This document shows positions 1 through 6,324 of a DNA stretch of 45,508 nt, piece after piece. The stretch is from positions 1 through 45,508 of IMG/VR virus record IMGVR_UViG_3300010373_000066. One strand, written 5' to 3'. Origin of the DNA: a virus. A program made the translations under genes and the position numbers. The stretch's first letter is position 1; every line of letters begins with the position of its first letter. The notes under the pieces are model-generated. The model was not told where the DNA came from and did no database searches. It saw only the letters and a program-made list of their open reading frames with translations.

Positions 1-93
1 AAGGACAAGAGCTTGAGTATTGCTCTGTATAAAGATGTAGAGGAATTTATAGATAGGGTCGTTGATCTTATGAGTAATAAAGAGAACGCCTAA
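1..93 (+). CDS. C-terminal fragment of small phage protein (partial, cut by window start)
   Basis: An open frame runs from base 1 to a TAA at 91-93 and encodes the last 30 residues, ending in SNKENA. It is identical to the C-terminus of the complete 63-residue gene at 44529-44720. It is therefore the same gene seen again at the other end of the window and not a pseudogene. Function unknown. Confidence 0.85.
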   Translation, partial: KDKSLSIALYKDVEEFIDRVVDLMSNKENA

Positions 94-103
94 TTACAAT
101 AGT
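1..103. repeat. Shared left block, copy 1 (identical to 44628-44730)
   Basis: The first 103 bases are identical to 44628-44730, and the two copies then diverge at base 104 versus 44731. The block carries the end of a small gene and the start of the next spacer. This looks like the same genomic position read twice in a circular assembly rather than two loci. Confidence 0.9.
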
Positions 104-126
104 TAGTCGAAGCGAAAGGAGGTAAT

Positions 127-306
127 ATGAAAGTTAAAATTATCGAAGAAACACAACCGAAAAACTTGGAAAACGAAATTAACGATTTCCTTAGTGGGCT
201 TGAAGGAGAGGTTATTGATATTAAATATGCAATGACAGACTGGGTTTATCCAGGCAGCAGTGAAGATTCATGCTCTCTTTATTCAGCAATGATTATGTAT
301 AAATAA
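127..306 (+). CDS. Cse60-like small protein (cassette A)
   Basis: The 59-residue product starts MKVKIIEE and ends in a YSAMIMY segment, the pattern I associate with the Cse60 family of small proteins from Firmicutes and their phages; its biochemical role is not known to me. Unlike most neighbours it has a strong Shine-Dalgarno site, AAAGGAGG at 115-122, four bases before ATG. It is the first gene of the cassette that is absent from the other end of the window. The family assignment is from memory of the sequence pattern. Confidence 0.7.
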   Translation: MKVKIIEETQPKNLENEINDFLSGLEGEVIDIKYAMTDWVYPGSSEDSCSLYSAMIMYK

Positions 307-318
307 AGAAAGGGGAAT

Positions 319-504
319 ATGTCAAAGAAATTAATTGACCGATATGAGGAATTAGTACCTGGAACAAAAGACAGGCTTAGTAAAACGGATGAAGAAAGAG
401 CCGAAGTGATAGAGAGGTTTTTTAAGACTAAAGCTATAAAATGCAAAGGTAATCTTGAGATTATGTACGGAATGCAAGTAATGGAAGATAAATTTAAGGA
501 ATAG
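319..504 (+). CDS. Small charged hypothetical protein (cassette A)
   Basis: A 61-residue, highly charged and probably helical protein with no recognised domain. A purine-rich stretch (AAGAAAGGGG) lies a few bases before the ATG. One base separates its stop from the next start, so the two are probably co-translated. Function unknown. Confidence 0.7.
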   Translation: MSKKLIDRYEELVPGTKDRLSKTDEERAEVIERFFKTKAIKCKGNLEIMYGMQVMEDKFKE

Positions 505-505
505 T

Positions 506-757
506 ATGAAAACACCAACAATAATGAAATCAAAAGAGTGGAAACGTTTAATAACTAAGAAGCCTAAGTTTAGAGTTACGCCATTCAAGCAAACAAAAGA
601 GGAAAAGGAACAAGCGAAACTGATGGAGAAGTTTATGGACTATCAGTGGGAGCAGGTAGAACCAATCTATCGCCAATTCTGGAAGGACATTATGTTTTAT
701 AAAGATCCAAACGAAGGGAAGATTAAAACATTTTGGGACAAAGATAAGGCTGAATAA
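506..757 (+). CDS. Small basic hypothetical protein (cassette A)
   Basis: An 83-residue Lys-rich protein with several Trp and Tyr residues in its second half (YQWEQVEPIYRQFW). The N-terminal third is strongly basic, which could fit nucleic-acid binding, but no fold is recognised. It starts one base after the preceding stop without a clear ribosome site. Confidence 0.7.
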   Translation: MKTPTIMKSKEWKRLITKKPKFRVTPFKQTKEEKEQAKLMEKFMDYQWEQVEPIYRQFWKDIMFYKDPNEGKIKTFWDKDKAE

Positions 758-768
758 CGTATAGAAGT

Positions 769-1044
769 ATGAGTGATAAAGAAATATTAACAAGAGGACT
801 TGAAAAAGTAATTAACGCAGGATATAGAGGTTTTCAGGACAATTTAGATGAAGGAGTCGAAAATTACCTGGAAGATAATAAATATTTTGCCATCATTTTT
901 CATAAAAGCTTTGCAATAGGAATTTGGGGTCGAGAACCAATAGGCGAAGGATGCAATGACTCTGAATTACCAGAATGGAAATATCGGTTGATGGAAATGG
1001 TTATTCAAGATGACCCTTTAAGATATTTAGGGAATTATGTGTAA
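769..1044 (+). CDS. Hypothetical phage protein with HKSFAIGIWG motif (cassette A)
   Basis: The 91-residue protein has a central IIFHKSFAIGIWG segment and ends with a W-x-x-L-x-x-M, DPLRYL pattern. I recall similar patterns in small uncharacterised proteins of phages and environmental bacteria, with no known activity. It is the last gene of the first-end cassette. The start is the ATGAG form common here, without a Shine-Dalgarno site. Confidence 0.7.
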   Translation: MSDKEILTRGLEKVINAGYRGFQDNLDEGVENYLEDNKYFAIIFHKSFAIGIWGREPIGEGCNDSELPEWKYRLMEMVIQDDPLRYLGNYV

Positions 1045-1127
1045 AAATGGAGGTTCTTTGAAGTAATATGAGTTTATTAGACAAAGCTAAACAAATTGAA
1101 GTAAACAACACAACGGGTGTCTATGAG
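1045..1127. repeat. Shared right block, copy 1 (identical to 45426-45508)
   Basis: These 83 bases equal the last 83 bases of the window. They hold the upstream region and the first 20 codons of the gene at 1068. The match runs to the very end of the window, as expected if the sequence re-enters the circle here after the alternative cassette. Confidence 0.9.
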
Positions 1128-1295
1128 ATTACCGATGAGGACATAGAATTAGTTATCGCTTATTTTAATGGCGAAATTAATACAGTTCAGTTGCGTAAAG
1201 TTACAAACCGTGAAGGCGTACAGGTTTATTCCTATATGGTCAGGTGCTTGAGAAGCGCATGGCAAAAAAGAATGATCGGTAAGTTGAGCGCATAA
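1068..1295 (+). CDS. Small hypothetical protein downstream of the variable cassette
   Basis: A 75-residue protein starting MSLLDKAKQIEV and ending with basic residues. Its start region recurs at the window end, so it follows both cassettes. The upstream GGAGG (1049-1053) is about 14 bases from the ATG, too far for a standard site. No domain recognised. Confidence 0.75.
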   Translation: MSLLDKAKQIEVNNTTGVYEITDEDIELVIAYFNGEINTVQLRKVTNREGVQVYSYMVRCLRSAWQKRMIGKLSA

Positions 1296-1314
1296 AAGAC
1301 GACCTTATTGAGAT

Positions 1315-1548
1315 ATGAATAAAAAATTTGGAAAATGGTTCAAGGAGAATATAATTAGAATATTTGTTGTAATTACTTTTTTGTTAGTAATTTATATCGT
1401 TATCACACTCCCTTTTACGTACGGAGAGTACAAAACATTTGATGATAAAGGTAATCTTTTATATTGCAAGGGTGACTGGAAATATTGTACTGCACCAGAG
1501 GAATTATCAGATTGTAAAACAGTATATAGAAATATAAAAAATAAATAG
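1315..1548 (+). CDS. Single-span small membrane protein
   Basis: The 77-residue product has a basic N-terminus followed by one long hydrophobic segment (about residues 13-34) and a polar C-terminal part with three Cys residues. This suggests an N-in membrane anchor with an outside domain that could form a disulphide. No family recognised. The spacer before the ATG lacks a ribosome site. Confidence 0.7.
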   Translation: MNKKFGKWFKENIIRIFVVITFLLVIYIVITLPFTYGEYKTFDDKGNLLYCKGDWKYCTAPEELSDCKTVYRNIKNK

Positions 1549-1569
1549 AGCCTAATTACATTGATTAGT

Positions 1570-2247
1570 ATGAGTGAAAAGATAGAATTTCGATACGAAA
1601 TTACAAACATAAAAGAAATAAAACACTGGACAAGTAGAGGTAAAAAGCATACTGAAATTGAAATGGAATCGGCTGGTGGTTTTGCTTTACCCGTTCATTT
1701 TAAGGCACAGGTAGGCGATGAAATCGAGGTCTACATGTGGGGAAGCAGAATAGTAGGTCTATTTGTAAAAAAGGTATGTGTTTATTTTCAAAGCAAAAAA
1801 GCATTAGATGAAGAAAATAAGGCATATTCAGAAAAAAGGGAAAAGGAACAAAATGAAGATTTTGCTAAAAATAAAGACAAATATGATAAATGGTTTTCTG
1901 AAATGCCGGAAGTTTTCCAAAGACGTATTCAAGTATTTAGAGATAATGGGAAAAATTGGCGAGTTGAGTGGGAAGGCTACGAAATGTCTTCATGTAGAGA
2001 AGCTATCAATATCGCAAAACATTATCCGACTAAAGAACTACTTGAAAAGTTCCGCAAAGAAGATAGCGAGAGTTATGGAAAAACAGATTATAAACCTTTG
2101 GATGACGGACATTCAGGGAATACGTGGGGTATGGCTAAGCGATTGGCATGGTGGTATGTAACCGAACCTGAAAACGTATTCAAAGAGCATGGAGCAGCAA
2201 CACCGTTAGTAGGATGCGAGGAGTATGGTTGCATACATCCACGCTGA
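1570..2247 (+). CDS. Hypothetical protein with beta-rich N-terminus and coiled middle
   Basis: A 225-residue protein. The first 75 residues alternate hydrophobic and polar positions like a small beta-barrel. A charged helical stretch follows (about 80-115), and the C-terminal half has a WRVEWEGYEMSS segment and a final Cys pair. The ATGAG start at 1570 is preferred over an upstream TTG because it matches neighbouring genes. Function unknown. Confidence 0.75.
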   Translation: MSEKIEFRYEITNIKEIKHWTSRGKKHTEIEMESAGGFALPVHFKAQVGDEIEVYMWGSRIVGLFVKKVCVYFQSKKALDEENKAYSEKREKEQNEDFAKNKDKYDKWFSEMPEVFQRRIQVFRDNGKNWRVEWEGYEMSSCREAINIAKHYPTKELLEKFRKEDSESYGKTDYKPLDDGHSGNTWGMAKRLAWWYVTEPENVFKEHGAATPLVGCEEYGCIHPR

Positions 2248-2262
2248 ATAAGAATCACTTTT

Positions 2263-2466
2263 ATGAGCGAAACAGTACATAAATATATATTTTTTATAAC
2301 AGGATATATGGGGATAATTGCAGCAATATTTTGTGTGCCGTCATTTATTATTGCAATTTTTACTAATCAATTAAGCAGTGCGTTTGTTCCTGAATGGACA
2401 ATAGTTGGTTTAGTGTTAGGAGCAATTATCGGAACATTTATGGCTAATAGGCGTAAAAATAAGTGA
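2263..2466 (+). CDS. Two-span small membrane protein
   Basis: A 67-residue protein with hydrophobic segments at about residues 7-32 and 43-60, a short loop between them and a basic RRKNK tail. This is a helical hairpin inserted in the membrane. A holin-like role is possible but unsupported, because holin candidates sit with the endolysin elsewhere. Confidence 0.7.
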   Translation: MSETVHKYIFFITGYMGIIAAIFCVPSFIIAIFTNQLSSAFVPEWTIVGLVLGAIIGTFMANRRKNK

Positions 2467-2474
2467 TTTTAAGT

Positions 2475-2636
2475 ATGGATTGGAAAATGATAGCATCAAT
2501 TTCATTAGGTTTTGCGATAGGCTTATATATGGGTGGAGTTATTGCAGATTTTTTGAATAAAAAGGTTTACGAAGCAAATATCAGATTGATTGCTGAATTG
2601 AAAAGGAAAATAGAACTTTTGGAACAAGCCGAATAA
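2475..2636 (+). CDS. Small membrane-anchored coiled-coil protein
   Basis: The 53-residue product has one hydrophobic segment (about residues 5-26) followed by a heptad-like charged helix ending ELKRKIELLEQAE. The layout is a single anchor plus short coiled coil. It starts nine bases after the previous stop without a Shine-Dalgarno site. Confidence 0.6.
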   Translation: MDWKMIASISLGFAIGLYMGGVIADFLNKKVYEANIRLIAELKRKIELLEQAE

Positions 2637-2651
2637 TGTGGCATTTTAAAC

Positions 2652-2834
2652 ATGGAAATTAGAATAGATATTAAAGGATATGTAGATAAACGAGCTAAAG
2701 AATTGGCTGAGGAATGGAGTAAAAAACCTATTGGTTCTACAGCGAGGTCTTATGAATCGTTTCGCACAGATGCTTTAATTGAATATCTAGAGAAAGTCGA
2801 GCGTAATAATCGAACATTTTATGGACGGAGGTGA
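2652..2834 (+). CDS. Small hypothetical protein
   Basis: A 60-residue charged protein, probably helical, with no recognised motif. The end of the gene contains the GGAGG that serves as ribosome site for the next gene, so the pair is likely translationally linked. Confidence 0.65.
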   Translation: MEIRIDIKGYVDKRAKELAEEWSKKPIGSTARSYESFRTDALIEYLEKVERNNRTFYGRR

Positions 2835-2837
2835 ATT

Positions 2838-2996
2838 ATGAGTTCTAGTCGAAGTAATAATTTAAAAGAAATGATAATAAATAATCCTAAAGCCCAGGAG
2901 CGTATACAGATGAAGCGAATAGATCACGATGTCAAAAAAGAGATGAAAGGTTTCTGTAGCGATCCGTTTTGTTGGTATTGCGAACGTAAAATATGA
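2838..2996 (+). CDS. Small Cys-containing hypothetical protein
   Basis: A 52-residue product ending FCSDPFCWYCERKI. The three closely spaced Cys residues could form part of a metal site. A good ribosome site (GGAGGTGA) precedes the ATG. Its TGA overlaps the next ATG as ATGA, a coupling arrangement. Confidence 0.6.
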   Translation: MSSSRSNNLKEMIINNPKAQERIQMKRIDHDVKKEMKGFCSDPFCWYCERKI

Positions 2997-3109
2997 CAAC
3001 GGCAGAAAAAATAGTAAAAGAACAATTACAAGAGCTTAGAGATAATACCGAAAGGATTAAGGAGTTAGCTCAGGAAATCAAAAAAGAGTGTAAAAATAGA
3101 AGTAATTGA
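2993..3109 (+). CDS. Short helical hypothetical protein
   Basis: A 38-residue open frame that starts on an ATGA overlap with the previous gene. It encodes one amphipathic Glu/Lys-rich helix with regularly spaced Leu and Ile. It may be a small coiled-coil partner. It is the last gene before the structured non-coding element. Confidence 0.5.
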   Translation: MTTAEKIVKEQLQELRDNTERIKELAQEIKKECKNRSN

Positions 3110-3116
3110 GCATTGA

Positions 3117-3208
3117 TGGCCGCAGCTGACACAGCTTATGTGGTAAGACTCTAACTCATGTCAGCGGGAAGGAGTCGAGTTGTTAGCATAAGTTAGCAGC
3201 GGCGACCA
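3117..3208 (+). ncRNA. Candidate structured RNA with possible pseudoknot
   Basis: This gene-free stretch is GC-richer than its surroundings and folds by hand into nested stems. P1 pairs 3119-3127 with 3195-3203 (GCCGC/GCGGC plus GCT/AGC around an A-A mismatch). P2 pairs 3135-3140 with 3187-3192 (CTTATG/CATAAG). P3 pairs 3147-3157 with 3172-3181. The apical loop contains TGTCAGC (3159-3165), a perfect complement of GCTGACA at 3125-3131, so a pseudoknot or an alternative fold is possible. The 3' end reads GACCA. No tRNA T-loop is present and I recognise no known family. Confidence 0.45.
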
Positions 3209-3237
3209 TGAGTGCGTAATTACTCAGAAACTTAAGC

Positions 3238-3366
3238 ATGAAGAAAGATAAATCTAAAAAACAAAAGAGGATAAAATGTGATTGGTGCGAGTGGTTCCGT
3301 GAAACAAACCCTTATGGAGTATGTCCGATACATGCTAGTAAAAATCATGAAGCTAAACGTGCCTAA
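3238..3366 (+). CDS. Small basic zinc-finger-like protein
   Basis: The 42-residue product has a strongly basic first third, then CDWC and CPIH pairs followed by another His. This spacing could bind one zinc ion. A short TGAGT/ACTCA hairpin lies just upstream at 3209-3227. Function unknown; nucleic-acid binding is a reasonable guess. Confidence 0.6.
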   Translation: MKKDKSKKQKRIKCDWCEWFRETNPYGVCPIHASKNHEAKRA

Positions 3367-3380
3367 GTACAAACGATTTT

Positions 3381-3545
3381 ATGAGTAAATGTAAACATAT
3401 TTGGATTCAGAAAATTGAAACGAATGGTCATGCAGCCTACAACATGTATCATGGCTTTGAGTTTTATTGTCAGAAATGTTTAATTGCAATATTCAAATAC
3501 TTAGATAAATATGAGAAAGAAGAGTTTAAAAACGAGGTTGAATAA
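3381..3545 (+). CDS. Small CxxC/CxH hypothetical protein
   Basis: The 54-residue protein begins MSKCKH and has a central YCQKC pair, followed by a hydrophobic and a charged helical tail. The C-x-H plus C-x-x-C set is a likely zinc site. The start is the ATGAG form without a ribosome site. Confidence 0.6.
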   Translation: MSKCKHIWIQKIETNGHAAYNMYHGFEFYCQKCLIAIFKYLDKYEKEEFKNEVE

Positions 3546-3557
3546 CCAAACGTTATT

Positions 3558-3737
3558 ATGACAAAAGAAGTATTTGATAATTACAGATTTTCAGTTAATA
3601 CAGAAGTCTATCTTGATGGATGGATTCGTGTAACAGAAGTAGATTTTGAGAAAGGAAAGATTGGTGTTACACGAGGATATTATCTTCATTATAGCGAATA
3701 TGGAGATATTCGAGAAAAAACTAAGAATGTCTACTAA
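3558..3737 (+). CDS. Small beta-rich hypothetical protein
   Basis: A 59-residue protein rich in alternating Val, Tyr and charged residues, suggesting a small beta-sheet fold. The spacer upstream forms a perfect six-base hairpin (AATAAC/GTTATT, 3541-3557) whose right arm ends directly at the ATG. No family recognised. Confidence 0.6.
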   Translation: MTKEVFDNYRFSVNTEVYLDGWIRVTEVDFEKGKIGVTRGYYLHYSEYGDIREKTKNVY

Positions 3738-3748
3738 CCAATATCATT

Positions 3749-4069
3749 ATGAGTGATGAGATTTGTAAACATTGTGGAGTACCTATAAAGATTGGAGCAA
3801 ATAATAAGATTTGTGACCATCTTTATTATCCCGATAATTGTTCTGTTTGTAGTAAGGTAACTGTACGAGATGATCGTACAATTGTAGTTTCACCAATGGA
3901 GACTATAAGAGAGACAGCAGCGATTAAGCTGTTTGGGGAAAATCTTTACCAAGATTTTGAGAAAGGCATTACAGAGAAAAATGTTTATTTTTTGGAAGCT
4001 ATGCTTGGAGTACCAAGAAAATTTTGGTTAAATTTACAGAATAATTATGACGAACTTAAAAAAGTATGA
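3749..4069 (+). CDS. Zinc-ribbon-like hypothetical protein
   Basis: The 106-residue product has CKHC near residue 6, then C-D-H and a CSVC pair, giving a probable zinc ribbon in the first 40 residues. A mainly helical part follows. Its end overlaps the next gene by four bases. Such small zinc proteins are frequent in this genome. Confidence 0.7.
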   Translation: MSDEICKHCGVPIKIGANNKICDHLYYPDNCSVCSKVTVRDDRTIVVSPMETIRETAAIKLFGENLYQDFEKGITEKNVYFLEAMLGVPRKFWLNLQNNYDELKKV

Positions 4070-4323
4070 AAGATTTATTTTATCGTTTTAAATATTTATT
4101 TCAAGGAAACTTCTGGGCGTTCTGGCATTATGAGAGATTAGGCTTTACAGAACTTCGTTATCGTGGTAAGCCAATTATCTTAAGAGATGATATGCCCAAA
4201 GACGAATTTCTAATCCATCAAAAGGATGGCACATGGAAATTGTTTAATTTAAAAACTAGACGAGTTGGCAAGTTAAAGCCAGTCCATAAAATGATTATAA
4301 AGACTGAGGCTATGCGAGGCTAA
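4066..4323 (+). CDS. Small basic hypothetical protein
   Basis: An 85-residue basic protein with aromatic residues near the N-terminus and no recognised motif. It overlaps the previous gene as ATGA, so translation is probably coupled. Confidence 0.65.
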   Translation: MKDLFYRFKYLFQGNFWAFWHYERLGFTELRYRGKPIILRDDMPKDEFLIHQKDGTWKLFNLKTRRVGKLKPVHKMIIKTEAMRG

Positions 4324-4341
4324 CGCTGAATAATGTGGGTA

Positions 4342-4353
4342 ATTCGGATGTGA
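4342..4353 (+). repeat. 12-bp inverted repeat, left arm
   Basis: ATTCGGATGTGA here is the exact reverse complement of TCACATCCGAAT at 4778-4789. The two arms bracket two complete small genes, 4357-4515 and 4517-4765. Confidence 0.7.
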
Positions 4354-4356
4354 AAT

Positions 4357-4515
4357 ATGAAATTTAAACTTTTAGATCATAATTATTCAGACATAGGAGA
4401 GCGTGAGATCAACACGTTAGAAGATTTGGAGAAATTACAAGAAGAATATGATAACGAGTTAATCGTTAATTTCAAAGAAAAGTCTATTCTTATTTATGAC
4501 GGGTATATAGAGTAA
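4357..4515 (+). CDS. Small acidic hypothetical protein inside inverted repeats
   Basis: A 52-residue acidic protein with an EDLEKLQEEYDNEL helix followed by a short beta-like tail. It begins four bases after the left inverted-repeat arm and ends one base before the next ATG. Function unknown. Confidence 0.6.
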   Translation: MKFKLLDHNYSDIGEREINTLEDLEKLQEEYDNELIVNFKEKSILIYDGYIE

Positions 4516-4516
4516 T

Positions 4517-4765
4517 ATGTATAAATTTACAAAAGAAACAAAAAGAGCAGGGATGAGTAAATGTCCAAAATGTCCTATTGCGGTTTGGCCTACTCAAAAT
4601 TATTGCGAGGGATGCGGATATAATCTAAAAAAGATAACTGAAGAAGACATTAAAGTTATTCTTGATAATCTCCATAAAGATTTCAACATAACTGAAATTG
4701 AAGTTGACGGAGTAGCTTATCGTTGGCCTATGAATATACATGACGAGAATTGCAGGTCTAACTGA
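4517..4765 (+). CDS. Zinc-ribbon hypothetical protein inside inverted repeats
   Basis: The 82-residue product has a CPKC pair and a CEGCGY pair about 16 residues later, the classic spacing of a treble-clef or zinc-ribbon domain. The rest is mixed and acidic. It lies inside the 12-bp inverted repeats. Confidence 0.65.
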   Translation: MYKFTKETKRAGMSKCPKCPIAVWPTQNYCEGCGYNLKKITEEDIKVILDNLHKDFNITEIEVDGVAYRWPMNIHDENCRSN

Positions 4766-4777
4766 GACTGTTTAGCC

Positions 4778-4789
4778 TCACATCCGAAT
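4778..4789 (-). repeat. 12-bp inverted repeat, right arm
   Basis: TCACATCCGAAT pairs perfectly with the arm at 4342-4353. It sits in the spacer before the next small gene, beside a second short dyad (AATAA/TTATT) that ends at the next ATG. Confidence 0.7.
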
Positions 4790-4802
4790 AAGTAGGATTA
4801 TT

Positions 4803-4901
4803 ATGGATTACGGAGGAAATGAAAACCCCATTATAGGGTTAATGATAGTAAGTACACTGATAATTTCAGGATTATCATTTGTGTATTTTATGACAAGATA
4901 G
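4803..4901 (+). CDS. Very small membrane protein
   Basis: A 32-residue product, nearly all of it one hydrophobic segment after a short acidic N-terminus. The upstream spacer has a five-base hairpin ending directly at the ATG. Single-span micropeptide; function unknown. Confidence 0.5.
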   Translation: MDYGGNENPIIGLMIVSTLIISGLSFVYFMTR

Positions 4902-4910
4902 TATATAAAT

Positions 4911-5114
4911 ATGAGAAAGCTGGATGAGGCCATGTCTGAACTAGAATGTGATGGTTGTTTAGAAAGTTTGCGAAATGGTGATAAAACCAAGTTTATCAAC
5001 TGGCCTTCTGAAAGGCCACCAACAATAGGGATTTATCATGATAAGTGTTATAGAAAAATCAGAGAATTTATAAAAACATTGCATGAAGCAAACAACAACC
5101 GAACTTATCAATGA
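4911..5114 (+). CDS. Small Cys-containing hypothetical protein
   Basis: A 67-residue protein with CDGC near residue 14 and a distal His/Cys pair (YHDKC), a plausible zinc-binding set. It overlaps the next gene by 32 bases. Confidence 0.65.
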   Translation: MRKLDEAMSELECDGCLESLRNGDKTKFINWPSERPPTIGIYHDKCYRKIREFIKTLHEANNNRTYQ

Positions 5115-5376
5115 ACGTGCAACCGTTCGTCTTTGTTTTCTGTTATGGAAGAAATATAAAGGGTATGGACAAGAATTTCCTCATGTGGGACATTATCTTG
5201 AGTTTATTGATGCTTTTAGCACTAATCATAAGGTGGAGATGTCAGATGGTAGATTTTTCTCTCACCTGCTCTTAAATAATGAATCAAGCATTGCATGGGA
5301 AGGGCAAGAGCTGATAGACATCCTTCATTATGAGGCATGTGATATTATTAAGAAACGCTTGACTCGTCATCGATAA
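5083..5376 (+). CDS. Hypothetical protein
   Basis: A 97-residue protein of mixed helical character with no recognised motif. Its ATG lies inside the preceding gene. No in-frame start nearer that gene's end was seen, so the 32-base overlap is accepted. Confidence 0.65.
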   Translation: MKQTTTELINERATVRLCFLLWKKYKGYGQEFPHVGHYLEFIDAFSTNHKVEMSDGRFFSHLLLNNESSIAWEGQELIDILHYEACDIIKKRLTRHR

Positions 5377-5418
5377 GTCATGTATATTTAGCTTATTGGA
5401 AGGATGTGATGATTTTTT

Positions 5419-5679
5419 ATGTTCACTAATAGAGCAAAAATATTACTCGGGACAATTATAGCTGTTATCGTTGTGGGAGGTCTTTCTTATTCTCAATATA
5501 CGACTGACAAACAAGTCGCAATTCTTACAGCGCACCAAGAACCAGTCGTTGTTACTAAGACAGTTATTGTGACACCAACTAGTGTACCGACTGCAACACC
5601 AGCAGCCACAGTTAAGAAAACTGTTACTATTATCCCAACAAGAACAAGTTCAGCATCTGTCACGAAAGGAGTGAAATAA
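5419..5679 (+). CDS. Secreted or anchored Thr/Pro-rich protein
   Basis: The 86-residue product has a basic start, one hydrophobic segment (about residues 7-24) and then a low-complexity tail of Val, Thr, Pro and Ser. The tail resembles a cell-wall-spanning or stalk-like linker outside the membrane. A ribosome site (AAAGGAG) for the next gene lies near its end, and its stop overlaps the next ATG as TAATG. Confidence 0.65.
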   Translation: MFTNRAKILLGTIIAVIVVGGLSYSQYTTDKQVAILTAHQEPVVVTKTVIVTPTSVPTATPAATVKKTVTIIPTRTSSASVTKGVK

Positions 5680-6215
5680 TGGATAAGGTTATTCAAATAA
5701 AATGTAAAGGAGCTACTGAAGTATCCTTAGATGAACTTGTTGTTTTGCAGGGAAATCTAAAAGAACTGTCAGAAGAAAACTATACAAAGCTTCATGATCT
5801 TATTGTCTCAAAAGGTTTTGATAGTCCCATTCAGATCTGGGAAGATCCTAATGGAATAAAACAAATTCTTGATGGTACACAACGAGTCCGAGTACTGCTT
5901 AAGCTTAGAGAAGAAGGATATACTATTCCCCTTATTCCTGCTGATATTATTTATGCAGAAAATAAAAAGGATGCTAAAGAACGACTTCTTACTAAGGTTT
6001 CTCAGTATGGTGAAGTGACAGAAGAAGGATTGTATGAATTTACCAATGAAGAGGATAGTATCATCGAGCCAGACTTTTCAGAACTCTTAGATATTCCAGG
6101 TATGGACTTCAATAAAGATGATGTAGAAGTAAAAGCAGATACCTTGAATGCACCAAGCGAGCCAAAACAAATAACCTGTCCGAATTGCCAGCATACATTT
6201 ATCCCTGAGAAATAA
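5679..6215 (+). CDS. ParB/Srx-fold nuclease-like protein with C-terminal zinc ribbon
   Basis: A 178-residue protein. The first 120 residues resemble the ParB N-terminal (sulfiredoxin-like) domain: a pocket-forming strand, then LDGTQRVRVLLKL, equivalent to the G-x-x-R signature of ParB boxes, and a helical KERLLTKVSQYGEV stretch. The last 20 residues carry CPNC followed by a final His, a probable half zinc site. In phages such stand-alone domains often precede the small terminase, as here, and may act in DNA binding, CTP binding or nicking. I cannot tell which. Confidence 0.7.
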   Translation: MDKVIQIKCKGATEVSLDELVVLQGNLKELSEENYTKLHDLIVSKGFDSPIQIWEDPNGIKQILDGTQRVRVLLKLREEGYTIPLIPADIIYAENKKDAKERLLTKVSQYGEVTEEGLYEFTNEEDSIIEPDFSELLDIPGMDFNKDDVEVKADTLNAPSEPKQITCPNCQHTFIPEK

Positions 6216-6216
6216 T

Positions 6217-6324
6217 ATGAAGTGGTTATTTACTCTCTTTAAGAAAGAAAAGAAATACAATAAACATGTATATTTTGCATTAAGTAATCAGCTATATCAA
6301 CAAAGCATATGGACGAGCAGATAG
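6217..6324 (+). CDS. Possible 35-residue basic peptide
   Basis: A short open frame starts two bases after the ParB-like gene and overlaps the start of the small terminase by 16 bases. It encodes a basic, aromatic peptide (MKWLFTLFKKEKK at its start). It fills an otherwise empty gap and has the local ATGA-type start, but no other support. Confidence 0.4.
   Translation: MKWLFTLFKKEKKYNKHVYFALSNQLYQQSIWTSR

Noticed and set aside
1-103. True direct terminal repeats of a linear genome
   Set aside because: The repeats are not at both physical ends in the same order. Each end block recurs about 0.2-1.1 kb inside the other end and then diverges, which fits a circle with two cassette versions better.
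2263-2466. Holin in the early gene region
   Set aside because: Two spans alone are not enough. Better placed candidates follow the endolysin at 35138 and 35326.
3117-3208. Unusual tRNA gene
   Set aside because: The acceptor-like stem and GACCA end are present, but there is no T-loop sequence, no anticodon arm of normal size and no D arm.
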